DNA of 64,000 nt from Paraburkholderia humisilvae (lineage in GTDB: Bacteria; Pseudomonadota; Gammaproteobacteria; Burkholderiales; Burkholderiaceae), in assembly GCF_902859855.1 (NCBI RefSeq), contig NZ_CADIKH010000006.1:1-64000 (forward strand), read 5' to 3'. The translations under genes were made by a program, and so were the position numbers. The notes beneath the pieces are model-generated. The model was not told the origin of the DNA, did no database searches, and saw only the letters and a list, made by a program, of their open reading frames with translations. Below, piece after piece: positions 25,914 through 34,805 of this stretch (positions within the stretch are counted from its first letter, which is position 1; each line of letters starts with the position of its first letter).

Positions 25914-26633
25914 CTAGAGCACCTTCCCCGTTTCGAGCCACCCATTGATCACCGCGATCGCGGTCGCGCGGTTATGCACACCCAGCGCGCGAAAAATGAC
26001 CGACAGATGGACCTTCACCGTCCCTTCGGCGACCCCGAGATCGCGCGCAATCATCTTGTTGGTCCAGCCGCGATGCACGAGCCGCATGATTTCCTGCTGG
26101 CGCGGCGACAGGTTTTCGAGCAGATGCCGTTGATGCGGCTGCAGCGCCTCGACACGCGCCACCGGCTCGGGCTCCGGGCTGCTTCGCGCGCCCGCGCCTG
26201 CGCTGGTCGTCTCGGCGACGGCTTCGCGCGCGCCGAGCAGGCTCAATGCTTCCATCGGCACATACGCACCGCCCGACAGCACGAGTTCGATTGCCTTGAG
26301 CATCACGCTGGCCGGCTGCCGCTTCGGCACGAAGCCGAGCGCGCCGGCGGCAAGCACCGCGCGCATCTCGCCAGGCGATTCTTCCGCGGATAGCACGACG
26401 ACGGGCAGCGCAGGGTTTGCCTTCAACAGGCTTTCGAGCGACGCCGCGCCGGTCATGCCGGGCATATGCAGATCGACGATCGCGAGATCGTGATTCGCGT
26501 CGGGCCGCGCAAGGGCGGCCAGCGTTTCCCAGCTGTCGGCTTCATCGAACTGCGCTGCCGGATCGAGCCCGCGCAACAGTCCTTTGACGCCCTGGCGGAT
26601 CAGTTCATGGTCGTCGGCCACAAGAAACTTCAT
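25914..26633 (-). CDS. LuxR/NarL-type response regulator
   Basis: 239 aa. Receiver domain 1-120 with acidic pocket DDHE, phospho-accepting Asp54 (IVDLHMPGM), Thr/Ser switch in VVLSAEES and Lys in FVPKRQ. A Glu/Ala/Ser linker follows, then a LuxR helix-turn-helix (about 170-235: LSPRQQEIMRLVHRGWTNKMIARDLGVAEGTVKVHLSVIFRALGV). Start chosen at 26633 after GGAGA. Being convergent with the hybrid kinase, it is the probable partner in a phosphorelay; targets unknown. Confidence 0.92.
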   Translation of the reverse strand: MKFLVADDHELIRQGVKGLLRGLDPAAQFDEADSWETLAALARPDANHDLAIVDLHMPGMTGAASLESLLKANPALPVVVLSAEESPGEMRAVLAAGALGFVPKRQPASVMLKAIELVLSGGAYVPMEALSLLGAREAVAETTSAGAGARSSPEPEPVARVEALQPHQRHLLENLSPRQQEIMRLVHRGWTNKMIARDLGVAEGTVKVHLSVIFRALGVHNRATAIAVINGWLETGKVL

Positions 26634-27351
26634 GATGTCTCCGCGAGTTGGCCCTGTCGGTTCGTGATGCTGCCGCTGCACCGCGGCGCGTGCGTTCGCG
26701 CGTCGCGGCAACCTGCCGGGGCCGAAGCGAACGGCGCACACCGTTGCGCACGGTGCCGCGCCATCCGTTCGCCGGGCTGCGGCGCGCGCTCCCATAGCCA
26801 AGGTTGCGCGCCGCGGCCCGCTGCTTTCCCCGAGATCCGCCGTCTATGGATCGTTGCAGCGTCTATGTGTTACGTGATGCGTACTGCCTGCCGCCTGTTA
26901 TATCGCCTGTCGTACAGTCTGCTGCTACCCGCGATGCCGCGCGGGTTTCCTTTGCCGCCCATGCTACGGCCGAACGTCCGGCCTGCGGCTCGGTTGATGT
27001 CCGGCGGCCTGTCGGCGCAGTTCTGCGTCCGCGTCCGGTGGCGCGCTCTGGTTGCTTATTGTTGGCGTCCTGTGCAGCGAATGCAATCCTGCCTGCGACC
27101 GGACGCGGTCCCTCGCGCTACCGCTTCGCTACCCGGCCGCGCGGCCCTGTGCCGGGCCGTCGCGGCAGCGGCGGTGCGCTGCGGCGTCGTGTGGCGCGAC
27201 GCTTACGCGCCGCAGCCTGCTACGTAGACGAGCGCGCCGAAACGTTTTTGAAGGGGAGTACCCGTCGCGAGGTGATAGACGAAAGGCGTATCCGCGAGCC
27301 GCTTGCGTGATGCATGCTGCGCTGCGCACTGGCCACCATGCGACGGACACA
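26634..27351. other. 718-base region without a convincing gene
   Basis: Lies upstream of the response regulator and downstream of the cyd genes, all leftward. Open frames on both strands exist but are arginine/alanine/proline-rich, lack ribosome sites and look like composition artefacts. The region should contain the regulator's promoter. No RNA gene was recognised. A small RNA or rearranged remnant cannot be ruled out from sequence alone. Confidence 0.4.
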
Positions 27352-27507
27352 CTACCGGCTGACCGCGAAGAGCGTCGCATTCATCAACAGCTTGAACGCA
27401 AAACCGACGGCCATCGCACTGCCGACGCCGACGCACCACAGCGCGACGAACCACAGCCAGCCCGGTACGCGGCGCGGCCGCGCGTCAATGGTAGTGGACT
27501 TCGCCAT
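27352..27507 (-). CDS. DUF2474-like small membrane protein of the bd oxidase
   Basis: 51 aa, below usual annotation cut-offs. After a basic N-terminus (TTIDARPRRVPG) it has one transmembrane helix (WLWFVALWCVGVGSAMAVGF) and ends FKLLMNATLFAVSR. The arrangement R-R-x-x-G-W-L-x-F-x-x-L-W, then a hydrophobic helix and a basic L-L-M end, matches the short DUF2474 proteins encoded after CydB in cyanide-insensitive oxidase operons, analogous to CydX. The ATG lies 23 bases inside the end of cydB with AAGG eight bases ahead, so it is coupled to it. Probably an accessory subunit stabilising the oxidase. Confidence 0.75.
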   Translation of the reverse strand: MAKSTTIDARPRRVPGWLWFVALWCVGVGSAMAVGFAFKLLMNATLFAVSR

Positions 27508-28489
27508 GACGCACCTTGCCGCGGAATACCCAGTAACCCAAGGTCGTGTACGCGATGATGATCGGGATAATCACCGCGGCGCCCGCCAGCGTGAACATCT
27601 GGCTCGAACGCGGCGCAGCCGCTTGCCAGAGCGTGACGCTCGACGGAATCGCATACGGCCACACGCTGACCAGTAGCCCGATATAGCCGAGCAGCACGAG
27701 CCCGAGCGCGAGCATGAACGGCGTATTGTGGTGCCGCTCGCGCACCGCGCGGTACATGTAGAACGCGCACAGCGCAACGAGGAACGGCACCGGCAGCAAT
27801 CGCTCGAACAGCCCCGAAGCGAACCAGCGCTGCGCGATGTTCGGGTCCTGCAGCGGCGTCCACAGGCTGACGAGTGCGATGAACACGAGCAGCACGATCG
27901 TCAGCGGCCATACCACGCGATGCAGACGCCGCTGCAGGTCGCCGTCGGTCTTCGCGACGAGCCAGCAACAGCCGAGCAATGCATAGGTTGCGACGAGGCC
28001 GAGTCCCGTCAGCAGCGAAAACGGCGTGAGCCAGTCGAACGCGCCGCCTGCGAAGCTGCCGTTCGCGGCGACCGGAATGCCCTGCAGGTACGCGCCGAGC
28101 GCGATGCCCTGAAAGAACGCGGCGCCGGCCGAACCACCGATGAACGCGAGGTCCCACAGGTGCTTGGTGCGGTTCGCTTTCGCGCGGATTTCAAACGACA
28201 CGCCGCGGAAAATCAGACAGCCGAGCATGAAGATAAGCGGCAGATAGAGCGCGGACAGCACAGTCGAATAGACGAGCGGGAACACCGCGAACAGGCCCGC
28301 GCCGCCGAGCACGAGCCACGTTTCATTGCCGTCCCATACCGGTGCGACGGTGTTGATCATCAGGTCGCGTTCCTTCTCATCCGGAAAGAACGGAAACACG
28401 ATGCCGATGCCCAGATCGAAGCCGTCGAGCACGATATACATAAAAAGGCCGAGCGCGATGATCGCGGCCCACACTACAGTAACGTCCAT
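27485..28489 (-). CDS. cydB: Cytochrome bd-type ubiquinol oxidase, subunit II
   Basis: 334 aa, about eight or nine transmembrane helices. Opens with YIVLDGFDLGIGIVFPFFPDEKERDLMINTVAPVWDGNETWLVLGG, the hallmark of CydB/CioB, with the conserved Asp and the WDGNETWL motif. Partner of the quinol-oxidising subunit encoded just upstream (45 bases apart). With the short Q-loop of subunit I this is the cyanide-insensitive (CIO) branch, a terminal oxidase useful in low oxygen or in the presence of respiratory poisons. Confidence 0.95.
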   Translation of the reverse strand: MDVTVVWAAIIALGLFMYIVLDGFDLGIGIVFPFFPDEKERDLMINTVAPVWDGNETWLVLGGAGLFAVFPLVYSTVLSALYLPLIFMLGCLIFRGVSFEIRAKANRTKHLWDLAFIGGSAGAAFFQGIALGAYLQGIPVAANGSFAGGAFDWLTPFSLLTGLGLVATYALLGCCWLVAKTDGDLQRRLHRVVWPLTIVLLVFIALVSLWTPLQDPNIAQRWFASGLFERLLPVPFLVALCAFYMYRAVRERHHNTPFMLALGLVLLGYIGLLVSVWPYAIPSSVTLWQAAAPRSSQMFTLAGAAVIIPIIIAYTTLGYWVFRGKVRHGEVHYH

Positions 28490-28534
28490 CCTGTTCCTCG
28501 CAAGTATCGATCAGATTCGGGGTGTCGAGCCGTA

Positions 28535-29926
28535 TCAGGCAGTGGGCAGCGCGTGGCGCGCGGGGCGGCCGCGCACGTCGTCGGGAACGCCGTCCGGCGT
28601 GTGGCCGGGTAACTGGGGGCCGGTGCGCATCAGCTTCAGCAGGTAGTAGACGCCGGTGCCGAATACGAGGAAGTAGATGACGACGAAGGTCATCAGCGAC
28701 AGGCTGACCTGCTGCGCGGTGAGCGGCGACACCGCATCGACCGTGCGTTTCATGCCGTACACCACCCACGGCTGACGGCCCACTTCGGTCGTGATCCAGC
28801 CGGCGAGCAGCGAAATGAAACCGGTCGGCCCCATCGCGAGCGCGAAACGCTGGAACCATTTCGCGTCATACAGGCGGCCGCGGCGGCGCATCACCCACGA
28901 GGTCACGGCGAAAGCGATCATCAGCATGCCGAGACCCGCCATCACCCGGAAGGTCCAGAACACGACGGTCGAATCCGGGCGGTCTTGCGGCGGGAAATCC
29001 TTCAGGCCGCGAATCTGGCCATCCCAGCTGTGCGTAAGGATCACACTGCCCAGATGCGGAATCGACACCGCGTAGCGGGTGGTTTCGGCCTTCATGTCGG
29101 GGATGCCGAACAGGTTGAGCGGCGTGCCGTTTGTTTCGGTGTTCCACAGACCTTCGATCGCCGCGATCTTCGCAGGCTGGTATTCGCGCGTATTCAGGCC
29201 GTGCTGGTCGCCGACGAACGCCTGAATGGGCGTGAGGACCAGCAGCATCCACAGCGCCATCGAGAACATCTTCTTCACGGCGGGGTCGCGCCGGCCTTTG
29301 AGCAGATGCCATGCGCCGACCGCCGAGACGACCAGCGCCGTGACGATGAACGCGGCAAGCGCCATATGCACGAGCCGGTACGGAAACGACGGGTTGAAGA
29401 TGATCTTGAACCAGTCGACTGGCACGACATGGTTGCCGACGATCTCGATGCCTTGCGGCGTTTGCATCCAGCTATTCGACGCGAGAATCCAGAACGTCGA
29501 GATCAATGTGCCGATCGCGACCATCAGTGTCGCGCCGAAGTGCGCGCGCGGGCTCACGCGCTGCCAGCCGAACAGCATGATGCCGAGGAAGCCAGCTTCG
29601 AGAAAGAACGCTGTCATCACTTCGTACATCAGCAGCGGACCGGTGACGGGACCGGCGAACGCGGAGAAGCCCGACCAGTTCGTGCCGAACTCGTAGCTCA
29701 TCACGACGCCGGACACGACGCCCATGCCGAATGCGACCGCGAAAATCTTCGACCAGAACAGGCACAGATCTTTGTAGTATGCCTTGCCGGTTTTGAGCCA
29801 CCGCCATTCGAGCACGGCGATAAAACTCGCGAGCCCGATGGAGAGTGCGGGAAAGACGATATGAAAGGAAATGGTGAACGCGAACTGGAGCCGGGCCAGA
29901 TCGAAGGCGGAGAGGGCAGAGTGCAT
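28535..29926 (-). CDS. cydA: Cytochrome bd-type ubiquinol oxidase, subunit I
   Basis: 463 aa, shorter than E. coli CydA because the periplasmic Q-loop is short (about residues 245-325, ending VSIPHLGSVILTHSWDGQ), the mark of CIO-type oxidases. Haem-ligand and proton-path residues are visible: His22 in TISFHIVFPALSIG, the Glu residues of LMYEVMTAFFLEAGF and the late GWITTEVGRQPWVVYG. About nine helices. The ATG at 29926 gives the usual N-terminus (HSALSAFDLARLQFAF); an in-frame ATG at 29977 adds an unlikely extension. First gene of the cydAB-DUF2474 operon. Confidence 0.95.
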   Translation of the reverse strand: MHSALSAFDLARLQFAFTISFHIVFPALSIGLASFIAVLEWRWLKTGKAYYKDLCLFWSKIFAVAFGMGVVSGVVMSYEFGTNWSGFSAFAGPVTGPLLMYEVMTAFFLEAGFLGIMLFGWQRVSPRAHFGATLMVAIGTLISTFWILASNSWMQTPQGIEIVGNHVVPVDWFKIIFNPSFPYRLVHMALAAFIVTALVVSAVGAWHLLKGRRDPAVKKMFSMALWMLLVLTPIQAFVGDQHGLNTREYQPAKIAAIEGLWNTETNGTPLNLFGIPDMKAETTRYAVSIPHLGSVILTHSWDGQIRGLKDFPPQDRPDSTVVFWTFRVMAGLGMLMIAFAVTSWVMRRRGRLYDAKWFQRFALAMGPTGFISLLAGWITTEVGRQPWVVYGMKRTVDAVSPLTAQQVSLSLMTFVVIYFLVFGTGVYYLLKLMRTGPQLPGHTPDGVPDDVRGRPARHALPTA

Positions 29927-30214
29927 TTTCGATTTCGGGGCGACGAACCACGCACGGCGACTCGTGTCGGCGCGCACTGCGTTTGGCAGATGAGGGGAGC
30001 GTAAGAGAGTGCGCCAGATCGTGCTGCGCCGCGACGTGCGTCGAAATTACGCAGCGAGGTGCATTGCCGCACGCGTCTGCGGCACGGCAAGCCTTTGATT
30101 GATATCGGAAAATGTGCGCCGCGCCTAGGCGGACCGCGAAACGGTTGCCGATGCGGCGTGCGTCAATCTACCGCGCCGCAGCATCGATGAAACGACGCGT
30201 GAATGGGTTCTGCT

Positions 30215-30406
30215 TCAGGCCGGCGGGTCGGACCACAGACGGCCACCGGTGGCCCAGTTCTCGCGCTTGACGTCGATGAGAATGATGTCCACCGATGACG
30301 GTTCGACTTTCAGCGTTTCGCAGGTGGCCTTCGTGATCGCTTCGACAAACTCGCGCTTCTGTTCGACGGTGCGTCCTTCGAATAGCTCGATGCGGAAGGT
30401 GGGCAT
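30215..30406 (-). CDS. 4-oxalocrotonate tautomerase family protein
   Basis: 63 aa. Pro2 follows the initiator Met (MPTFRIELFEGRT), so after Met removal it provides the catalytic N-terminal proline of the tautomerase superfamily; EQKREFVEAITKATCETL and VDIILIDVKRENWATGG complete the classical small-subunit fold that assembles as hexamers. Length is typical. It lies 100 bases downstream of an aldolase-family gene on the same strand and may form an operon with it, but no catechol pathway genes are nearby, so the substrate is unknown. Confidence 0.9.
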   Translation of the reverse strand: MPTFRIELFEGRTVEQKREFVEAITKATCETLKVEPSSVDIILIDVKRENWATGGRLWSDPPA

Positions 30407-30506
30407 AACAACGGCTCCTTGATGGTAGAAACAACAAAGGCTTACAGACGGCGCCGCTCGCGAACGGGCTGCATGGCGCCGCATGTCATGGACGGTCGGT
30501 TGGGAA

Positions 30507-31283
30507 TCAGTCGCGATACGAGCGGTCGATGCGGTCCAGCTTACGCAGCAATGCGGGCCATTCAATCTCGCCTTCGACTGCGCCGCCATCGTAGAGCTGT
30601 TCGGCCGCGCGCTCCGCAACCGCTTCGGCCGGCAGCACGAGATGTGTGCCGCCGGCCTGTGCTTGCAACTGGATTTCGCACGCCTTGATTAGCGTTGCCA
30701 TCAGCACATACGCTTCGGCGACCGTGCGGCCGGCTGTCAGCGTGCCGTGATTGCGCAGCAGCATCGCGGGCTTGTCGCCGAGATCGGCGACGAGGCGTGC
30801 GCCGTCGGCGGGCGAGAACGTGACGCCCTCATAGTCGTGATACGCGAGATAGCCGTGAAAGCGTAGCGCATGTTGCGAAGCGGGCAACAGACCCGCGGGC
30901 TGGATCGACACCGCAATACCGGCGGTATTGTGCAGATGCATCACGCAGAACGCGTCCGCGCGCGCAGCATGCACGGCCGCATGCTGCGCGAAGCCCGTCA
31001 CGTTCACCGGATGCTCGCTTGTGCCGACGACGTTGCCGTCGATGTCAATCTTGACCAGATTCGACGCGCAGACCTCGTCGAAGCCGAAGCCGAACGGGTT
31101 GATCAGAAAATGACCGGGCTCGCCAGGGACGCTTGCGGAGATATGCGTATAGACGAGATCGTCCCAGCTATTGAGGGCGGTGAGCCGGTACGCGGCGGCC
31201 AGATCGATGCGCGTGCGCCATTCGGCGTCGGACAGCGGTCCGAACGCGGCGACACGGCCCGCGGGGGGACGAGCGAACGACAT
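30507..31283 (-). CDS. Class II aldolase/adducin family protein
   Basis: 258 aa. Zinc-dependent class II aldolase fold (fuculose/ribulose-phosphate aldolase group): early LAAAYRLTALNSWDDLVYTHISASVP, zinc-binding His pair in CVMHLHNTAG, and the third His in LLRNHGTLTAGRTVAEAY. Many stand-alone members act on unknown hydroxy acids or as decarboxylases. The start at 31283 gives the standard N-terminus; an upstream in-frame start at 31367 is less likely. Divergent from the glycolipid-binding protein gene and followed by the tautomerase. Confidence 0.88.
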   Translation of the reverse strand: MSFARPPAGRVAAFGPLSDAEWRTRIDLAAAYRLTALNSWDDLVYTHISASVPGEPGHFLINPFGFGFDEVCASNLVKIDIDGNVVGTSEHPVNVTGFAQHAAVHAARADAFCVMHLHNTAGIAVSIQPAGLLPASQHALRFHGYLAYHDYEGVTFSPADGARLVADLGDKPAMLLRNHGTLTAGRTVAEAYVLMATLIKACEIQLQAQAGGTHLVLPAEAVAERAAEQLYDGGAVEGEIEWPALLRKLDRIDRSYRD

Positions 31284-31437
31284 AAACGTCTCCTTGGATT
31301 CATGCGTGACAGATAAGCACGACGATGATAACGGGTAATTCGCCGGTGGCGCAGGTTGAGACCGCATACCGTCGATCGCGTGTTCGCGCTACGATGAAAG
31401 CTCGGGCTCACGCCGGCCGACACAGGGAGACACAGTC

Positions 31438-32025
31438 ATGCGTGAAGTACGCTGGGCGTCGCAGGAGGATGAGGGCATCGAACATCTCGCGTTCGATGCG
31501 CGCGCGGATGGGTTCCATGTCGAAAGTGCCGTGGTCGGGCAGCGTTACGGAAAAAGCTACGGCCTGTATTACAGTGTCCTGTGCGATCCGCAGTGGCGCG
31601 CGACACACGCGTATCTGAAGGTAGTGGGCGGCGCCGAGCTCGAACTGCATGGGGACGGCGAGGGCCATTGGCGCGACGGCCATGGACTGACGCTGTCCGC
31701 GCTCGAAGGCTGCATCGATATCGACATCGCGGCGACGCCCTATACGAACACGCTGCCGATCCTGCGATTAAAGCTCGCGCGCGGCGAGCGGCGGCCTATC
31801 GCGGTTGTGTATATCTCGACGCCGGATTTGCAGGTGACACGCGTTGAGCAGGCGTACACGTGTATCGAGCCCGATGTCGAATACCGCTATGAAGGCATCT
31901 TTCGCGATTTTGCCGCGAACATGAAAATCGACGAAGACGGGCTTGTGATCGACTATCCGACGTTGTTTACGCGCTTGCCGCCGGTGGTTGGAACGAACCG
32001 CACCGTTCCGGCAGCATGCGAGTGA
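31438..32025 (+). CDS. Putative glycolipid-binding protein (DUF1089-type)
   Basis: 195 aa, soluble, no signal peptide. The sequence MREVRWASQEDEGIEHL, VVGQRYGKSYGLYYSVLCDPQWRATHAYLKV, HGDGEGHWRDG, GCIDIDIAATPYTNTLPI and CIEPDVEYRYEG follows the putative glycolipid-binding family (formerly DUF1089), a tubular beta-fold found in many soil bacteria. Molecular role is not established. Divergent from the class II aldolase gene with a 154-base shared promoter region; converges on the next gene with only 12 bases between stops. Confidence 0.85.
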   Translation: MREVRWASQEDEGIEHLAFDARADGFHVESAVVGQRYGKSYGLYYSVLCDPQWRATHAYLKVVGGAELELHGDGEGHWRDGHGLTLSALEGCIDIDIAATPYTNTLPILRLKLARGERRPIAVVYISTPDLQVTRVEQAYTCIEPDVEYRYEGIFRDFAANMKIDEDGLVIDYPTLFTRLPPVVGTNRTVPAACE

Positions 32026-32037
32026 CCCTGCTTGATT

Positions 32038-33039
32038 CTATTTGGCCGCCGCGGCGGCAAGCTTTGCCGTTGCCGCGGGGTTCTGCCAGACGTTGTCCTT
32101 AACCGTAATCCGTTGCGGAATCAGGCGCGCGTCGTAGAACGCATCGGCGACGCTCTGCTGTGCGCGCACGATATCGTCAGTGATGGGCCGCGTGCCGTAG
32201 GGAACGCGGCGTACCCACTTGTCGACTACCGCGCGGTCGAGTCCCACTTGCGCTGCAATCAGATCGACGGTTTCTGTCGGGTGCGCGTTGACCCATACAC
32301 CGGTGCTGCGCAACTGTGCGAGCACGATGCTGACGACGTCGGGGTGTTGCTGCGCGAAGTCACGTGTTGCTTCGTAGAAGTTGTGTCCGGCTTCGAGCGA
32401 CGTGTAGTCGGCGAGGGTGCGTGCATGCAACGCGTGCTGAGCGGCCGCGTAGTACGGATCCCAGATCGCCCATGCATCGACGGTGCCGTTTTCGAATGCG
32501 GCGCGCGCGTCCGCCGGCGGCAGGTAGACGGGCTGGATATCGGTGTAGCGCAGGCCGGCCTTCTGCAGCAGTGCGAGCAACAGGTAGTTCGAACTCGAGC
32601 CTTTTTGCAGCGCGACGCGCTTGCCCTTCAGATCCGCAACGGTGTGCAGCGGCGCATCGGCTTTGACGATTACCGCCTCATTGGTGACGCCCGCCGGCTC
32701 CGTGCCGACATAGACAAAGCGTACGCCCGCCGCTTGCGCGAACACCGCGGGTGGCGCACCGGTCGAGCCGAAGTCGATGCTGTTCGCGTTCAGCGCTTCA
32801 AGAAGCTGCGGACCGGCGGGGAATTCGAACCATTTGACGGTGTAGCCGAGCGGCGTGAGCTTCTGGTCGAGCGTGTGTTGTGCCTTGATGATCGCGAGTA
32901 AACCTGACTTCTGATAGCCGATGCGCAAGACTTTTACCGTGTCTTGTGCGGCGGACTGGGTGGATGCGAAGGTGGCGCAGGCAAATAGCGCGATCGCGGG
33001 CAGTGCACGTAGTACGTGGGGGGCGATGCGTTTGATCAT
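32038..33039 (-). CDS. Orphan SsuA-type ABC transporter binding protein
   Basis: 333 aa. Signal peptide (MIKRIAPHVLRALPAIALFACATFA, cleavage near SAAQD) followed by an aliphatic sulfonate/taurine-type periplasmic binding fold: VLRIGYQKSGLLAIIKAQ, WFEFPAGPQLLEALNANSIDFGSTGAPPAVFAQAAG, ADLKGKRVALQKGSSSNYLLL, AIWDPYYAAAQ. Genes for a permease and ATPase are absent on both sides, so it must work with a transporter encoded elsewhere. The ATG at 33039 is nine bases after GGAG; the ATG at 33054 is five codons upstream. Confidence 0.9.
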   Translation of the reverse strand: MIKRIAPHVLRALPAIALFACATFASTQSAAQDTVKVLRIGYQKSGLLAIIKAQHTLDQKLTPLGYTVKWFEFPAGPQLLEALNANSIDFGSTGAPPAVFAQAAGVRFVYVGTEPAGVTNEAVIVKADAPLHTVADLKGKRVALQKGSSSNYLLLALLQKAGLRYTDIQPVYLPPADARAAFENGTVDAWAIWDPYYAAAQHALHARTLADYTSLEAGHNFYEATRDFAQQHPDVVSIVLAQLRSTGVWVNAHPTETVDLIAAQVGLDRAVVDKWVRRVPYGTRPITDDIVRAQQSVADAFYDARLIPQRITVKDNVWQNPAATAKLAAAAAK

Positions 33040-33117
33040 CCAACGTTTCTCCATGGCTACGGTGGCACGATCGTCGCATGGACGATGGGTGCCGCAAACG
33101 AAGCAATAGAGATTTCG

Positions 33118-33687
33118 TTATGAAGTCTGTACACCTTCCCCCAGCGGCCGCTGCATCAATGTCGTATCAATCCACCGGCCATGTTTGAACCCCACCCCGC
33201 GCAGCGTGCCGACGAGTTCAAACCCCGCGTCCCGATGCAGTGACATCGAGCCGCCGGTGCCGCCGTCCGCGACCACCGCGATCATCTGCCGCCACGGCCC
33301 GCGTTCGCAGCGGGCAATCAGTGCTTGCAGCAGCGCACGGCCGATGCCGCGGCCGCGATACGCGTCGTCGATGTAGATCGAGTCTTCGAGCGTATGGCGG
33401 TATGCGATACGCGGACGATACAGGTTCGCGTAGCAATAACCGGCGACTTGGCCATCGAATTCAGCGACTAAAAAGGGCAGGCCGAGTGCGATGATCGTCG
33501 CGTGGCGAGATCGCATGTCGTCAACGGAAGGCGGCGTTTCTTCGAAGGAAGCCACGCCGGTCAGCACATGGTGCGCATAGATCGCCTGAATGGCTGGAAA
33601 GTCCGCATCGCTTGCGTCGCGCAGAGCCGGAGAAAGGGCGGGGCTGGCAGCGGCGGAGACGGCGGAGGCGGGCTTGCTCATGGACAT
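33118..33687 (-). CDS. GNAT acetyltransferase, phosphinothricin type
   Basis: 189 aa. A Gcn5-related N-acetyltransferase with the acetyl-CoA pyrophosphate loop YRGRGIGRALLQAL and family blocks ALRDASDADFPAIQAIYAHHV, TGVASFEETPP, AGYCYANLYRPRIAYRHTLEDSIYI and SLHRDAGFELVGTLRGVGFKHGRW. The match is to phosphinothricin/methionine sulfoximine acetyltransferases, which protect glutamine synthetase from such analogues. ATGs at 33687 and 33681 are both possible. The N-terminal 20 residues are an Ala/Ser-rich leader. Confidence 0.88.
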   Translation of the reverse strand: MSMSKPASAVSAAASPALSPALRDASDADFPAIQAIYAHHVLTGVASFEETPPSVDDMRSRHATIIALGLPFLVAEFDGQVAGYCYANLYRPRIAYRHTLEDSIYIDDAYRGRGIGRALLQALIARCERGPWRQMIAVVADGGTGGSMSLHRDAGFELVGTLRGVGFKHGRWIDTTLMQRPLGEGVQTS

Positions 33688-33819
33688 TCGCTGAGTATGG
33701 CTCTTGAAGCACTCACTATGCCCGATCAGTCGTGCAAATTGAAGTGCGTCAAAATTGCGCGCACCATGTAAACCCGTCGCCTCGATATTTGCTTCGGCTG
33801 ACTGAACGTCGCGCCGCGA

Positions 33820-34644
33820 TCAATGAGCCGGCTCGTTCCACGCGGGCAGTGTCGCACCGTGATACACACTCTGAATCTCGGCTGCGACGTTCGGCTGCTG
33901 ATAACTCTCCACCAGCGCATGCACCCACGTTGCGTTCGCATCCTTTTCGTTGACCGCGATAAAGTTGCGATACGGATTGCCGCTCACCTGCTCCTGTGCA
34001 ATCCGTTCATCGGGAATACGGATGCCGCTCTTGACGGCCCAGTCGGTATTGACGACCGCCGCGTCGAGATCGTCGATCGCGCGCCCCACGATGCCGGCAT
34101 CCAGCTCCTTGATGTGAATATGCTTCGGATTCTTCGCGATATCGCGCGCGGTGGGCAGCAGGCCGACGTCCGCACGCAGCGCGATCAACCCTTGTGCCTG
34201 CAATAGCAGCAACGAACGGCCTTCATTGCTCGGGTCGTTCGGTACGCCGATCGTCGCGCCATCGGGCAGTGCGGCAACCGATTTGACCTTGCGCGAATAA
34301 AGGCCAATTGGTTGCACATACGTGAAGCCGACCGGCACGATCCGGTAGCCGCGCGCCTTGATCTGCGCATCCAGATACGGCTTGTGCTGAAACGAGTTCG
34401 CATCGAGATCGTGCACCGACAGCGCTTCATTCGGCTGCGTATAGTCGGAGAATGCGGTGACCTTGATCGTGAGGCCATGCTTTGCCGCATTGGCCGCGAC
34501 CACGCGCCAGACGTCCTCGTCTTCGCCGGACATGATGCCGACGCGTAGTGTCTTTTCCGCCGCATGCGCGAACTGCAATGTCGCGAGACTCAAGCCAAGC
34601 AGCAGGGCGGTCAGAATAAGGGTGGTGAGTTTGCTGTTCTTCAT
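33820..34644 (-). CDS. Orphan MetQ/NlpA-family binding lipoprotein-like protein
   Basis: 274 aa. A methionine-type ABC transporter binding protein: signal peptide (LTTLILTALLLGLSLATLQFAHA, cleaved after AHA, no lipobox cysteine), then LRVGIMSGEDEDVWRVVAANAAKHGL, FSDYTQPNEALSVHDLDANSFQHKPYLDA, ATIGVPNDPSNEGRSLLLLQAQGLI and AVVNTDWAVKSG. Unlike most family members it lacks the acylated cysteine, so it would be a free periplasmic protein. metN and metI are not adjacent. ATG at 34644 preferred over 34683. Confidence 0.88.
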   Translation of the reverse strand: MKNSKLTTLILTALLLGLSLATLQFAHAAEKTLRVGIMSGEDEDVWRVVAANAAKHGLTIKVTAFSDYTQPNEALSVHDLDANSFQHKPYLDAQIKARGYRIVPVGFTYVQPIGLYSRKVKSVAALPDGATIGVPNDPSNEGRSLLLLQAQGLIALRADVGLLPTARDIAKNPKHIHIKELDAGIVGRAIDDLDAAVVNTDWAVKSGIRIPDERIAQEQVSGNPYRNFIAVNEKDANATWVHALVESYQQPNVAAEIQSVYHGATLPAWNEPAH

Positions 34645-34805
34645 GGGATGCGCGGGGTCGTGTGAGTTGAACATGACCGGCATCCTAAGTATCGGGCGGC
34701 GCCGCTGACAAATAATTTTGCTTCGTTTGCTATTTCAGCGTGCCGATATATCGGTATCGCAATTCAGCGCTTGTCTGCTATTGCATGGCTGATGCCGCGT
34801 CGGCG

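Noticed and set aside
26804..27310. Plus-strand open frame in the gap upstream of the response regulator
   Set aside because: Arg/Ala/Pro-rich, no ribosome site, no family resemblance.
34645..34805. Possible riboswitch ahead of the MetQ-like gene
   Set aside because: No conserved SAM-riboswitch core or long pairing seen in 161 bases.
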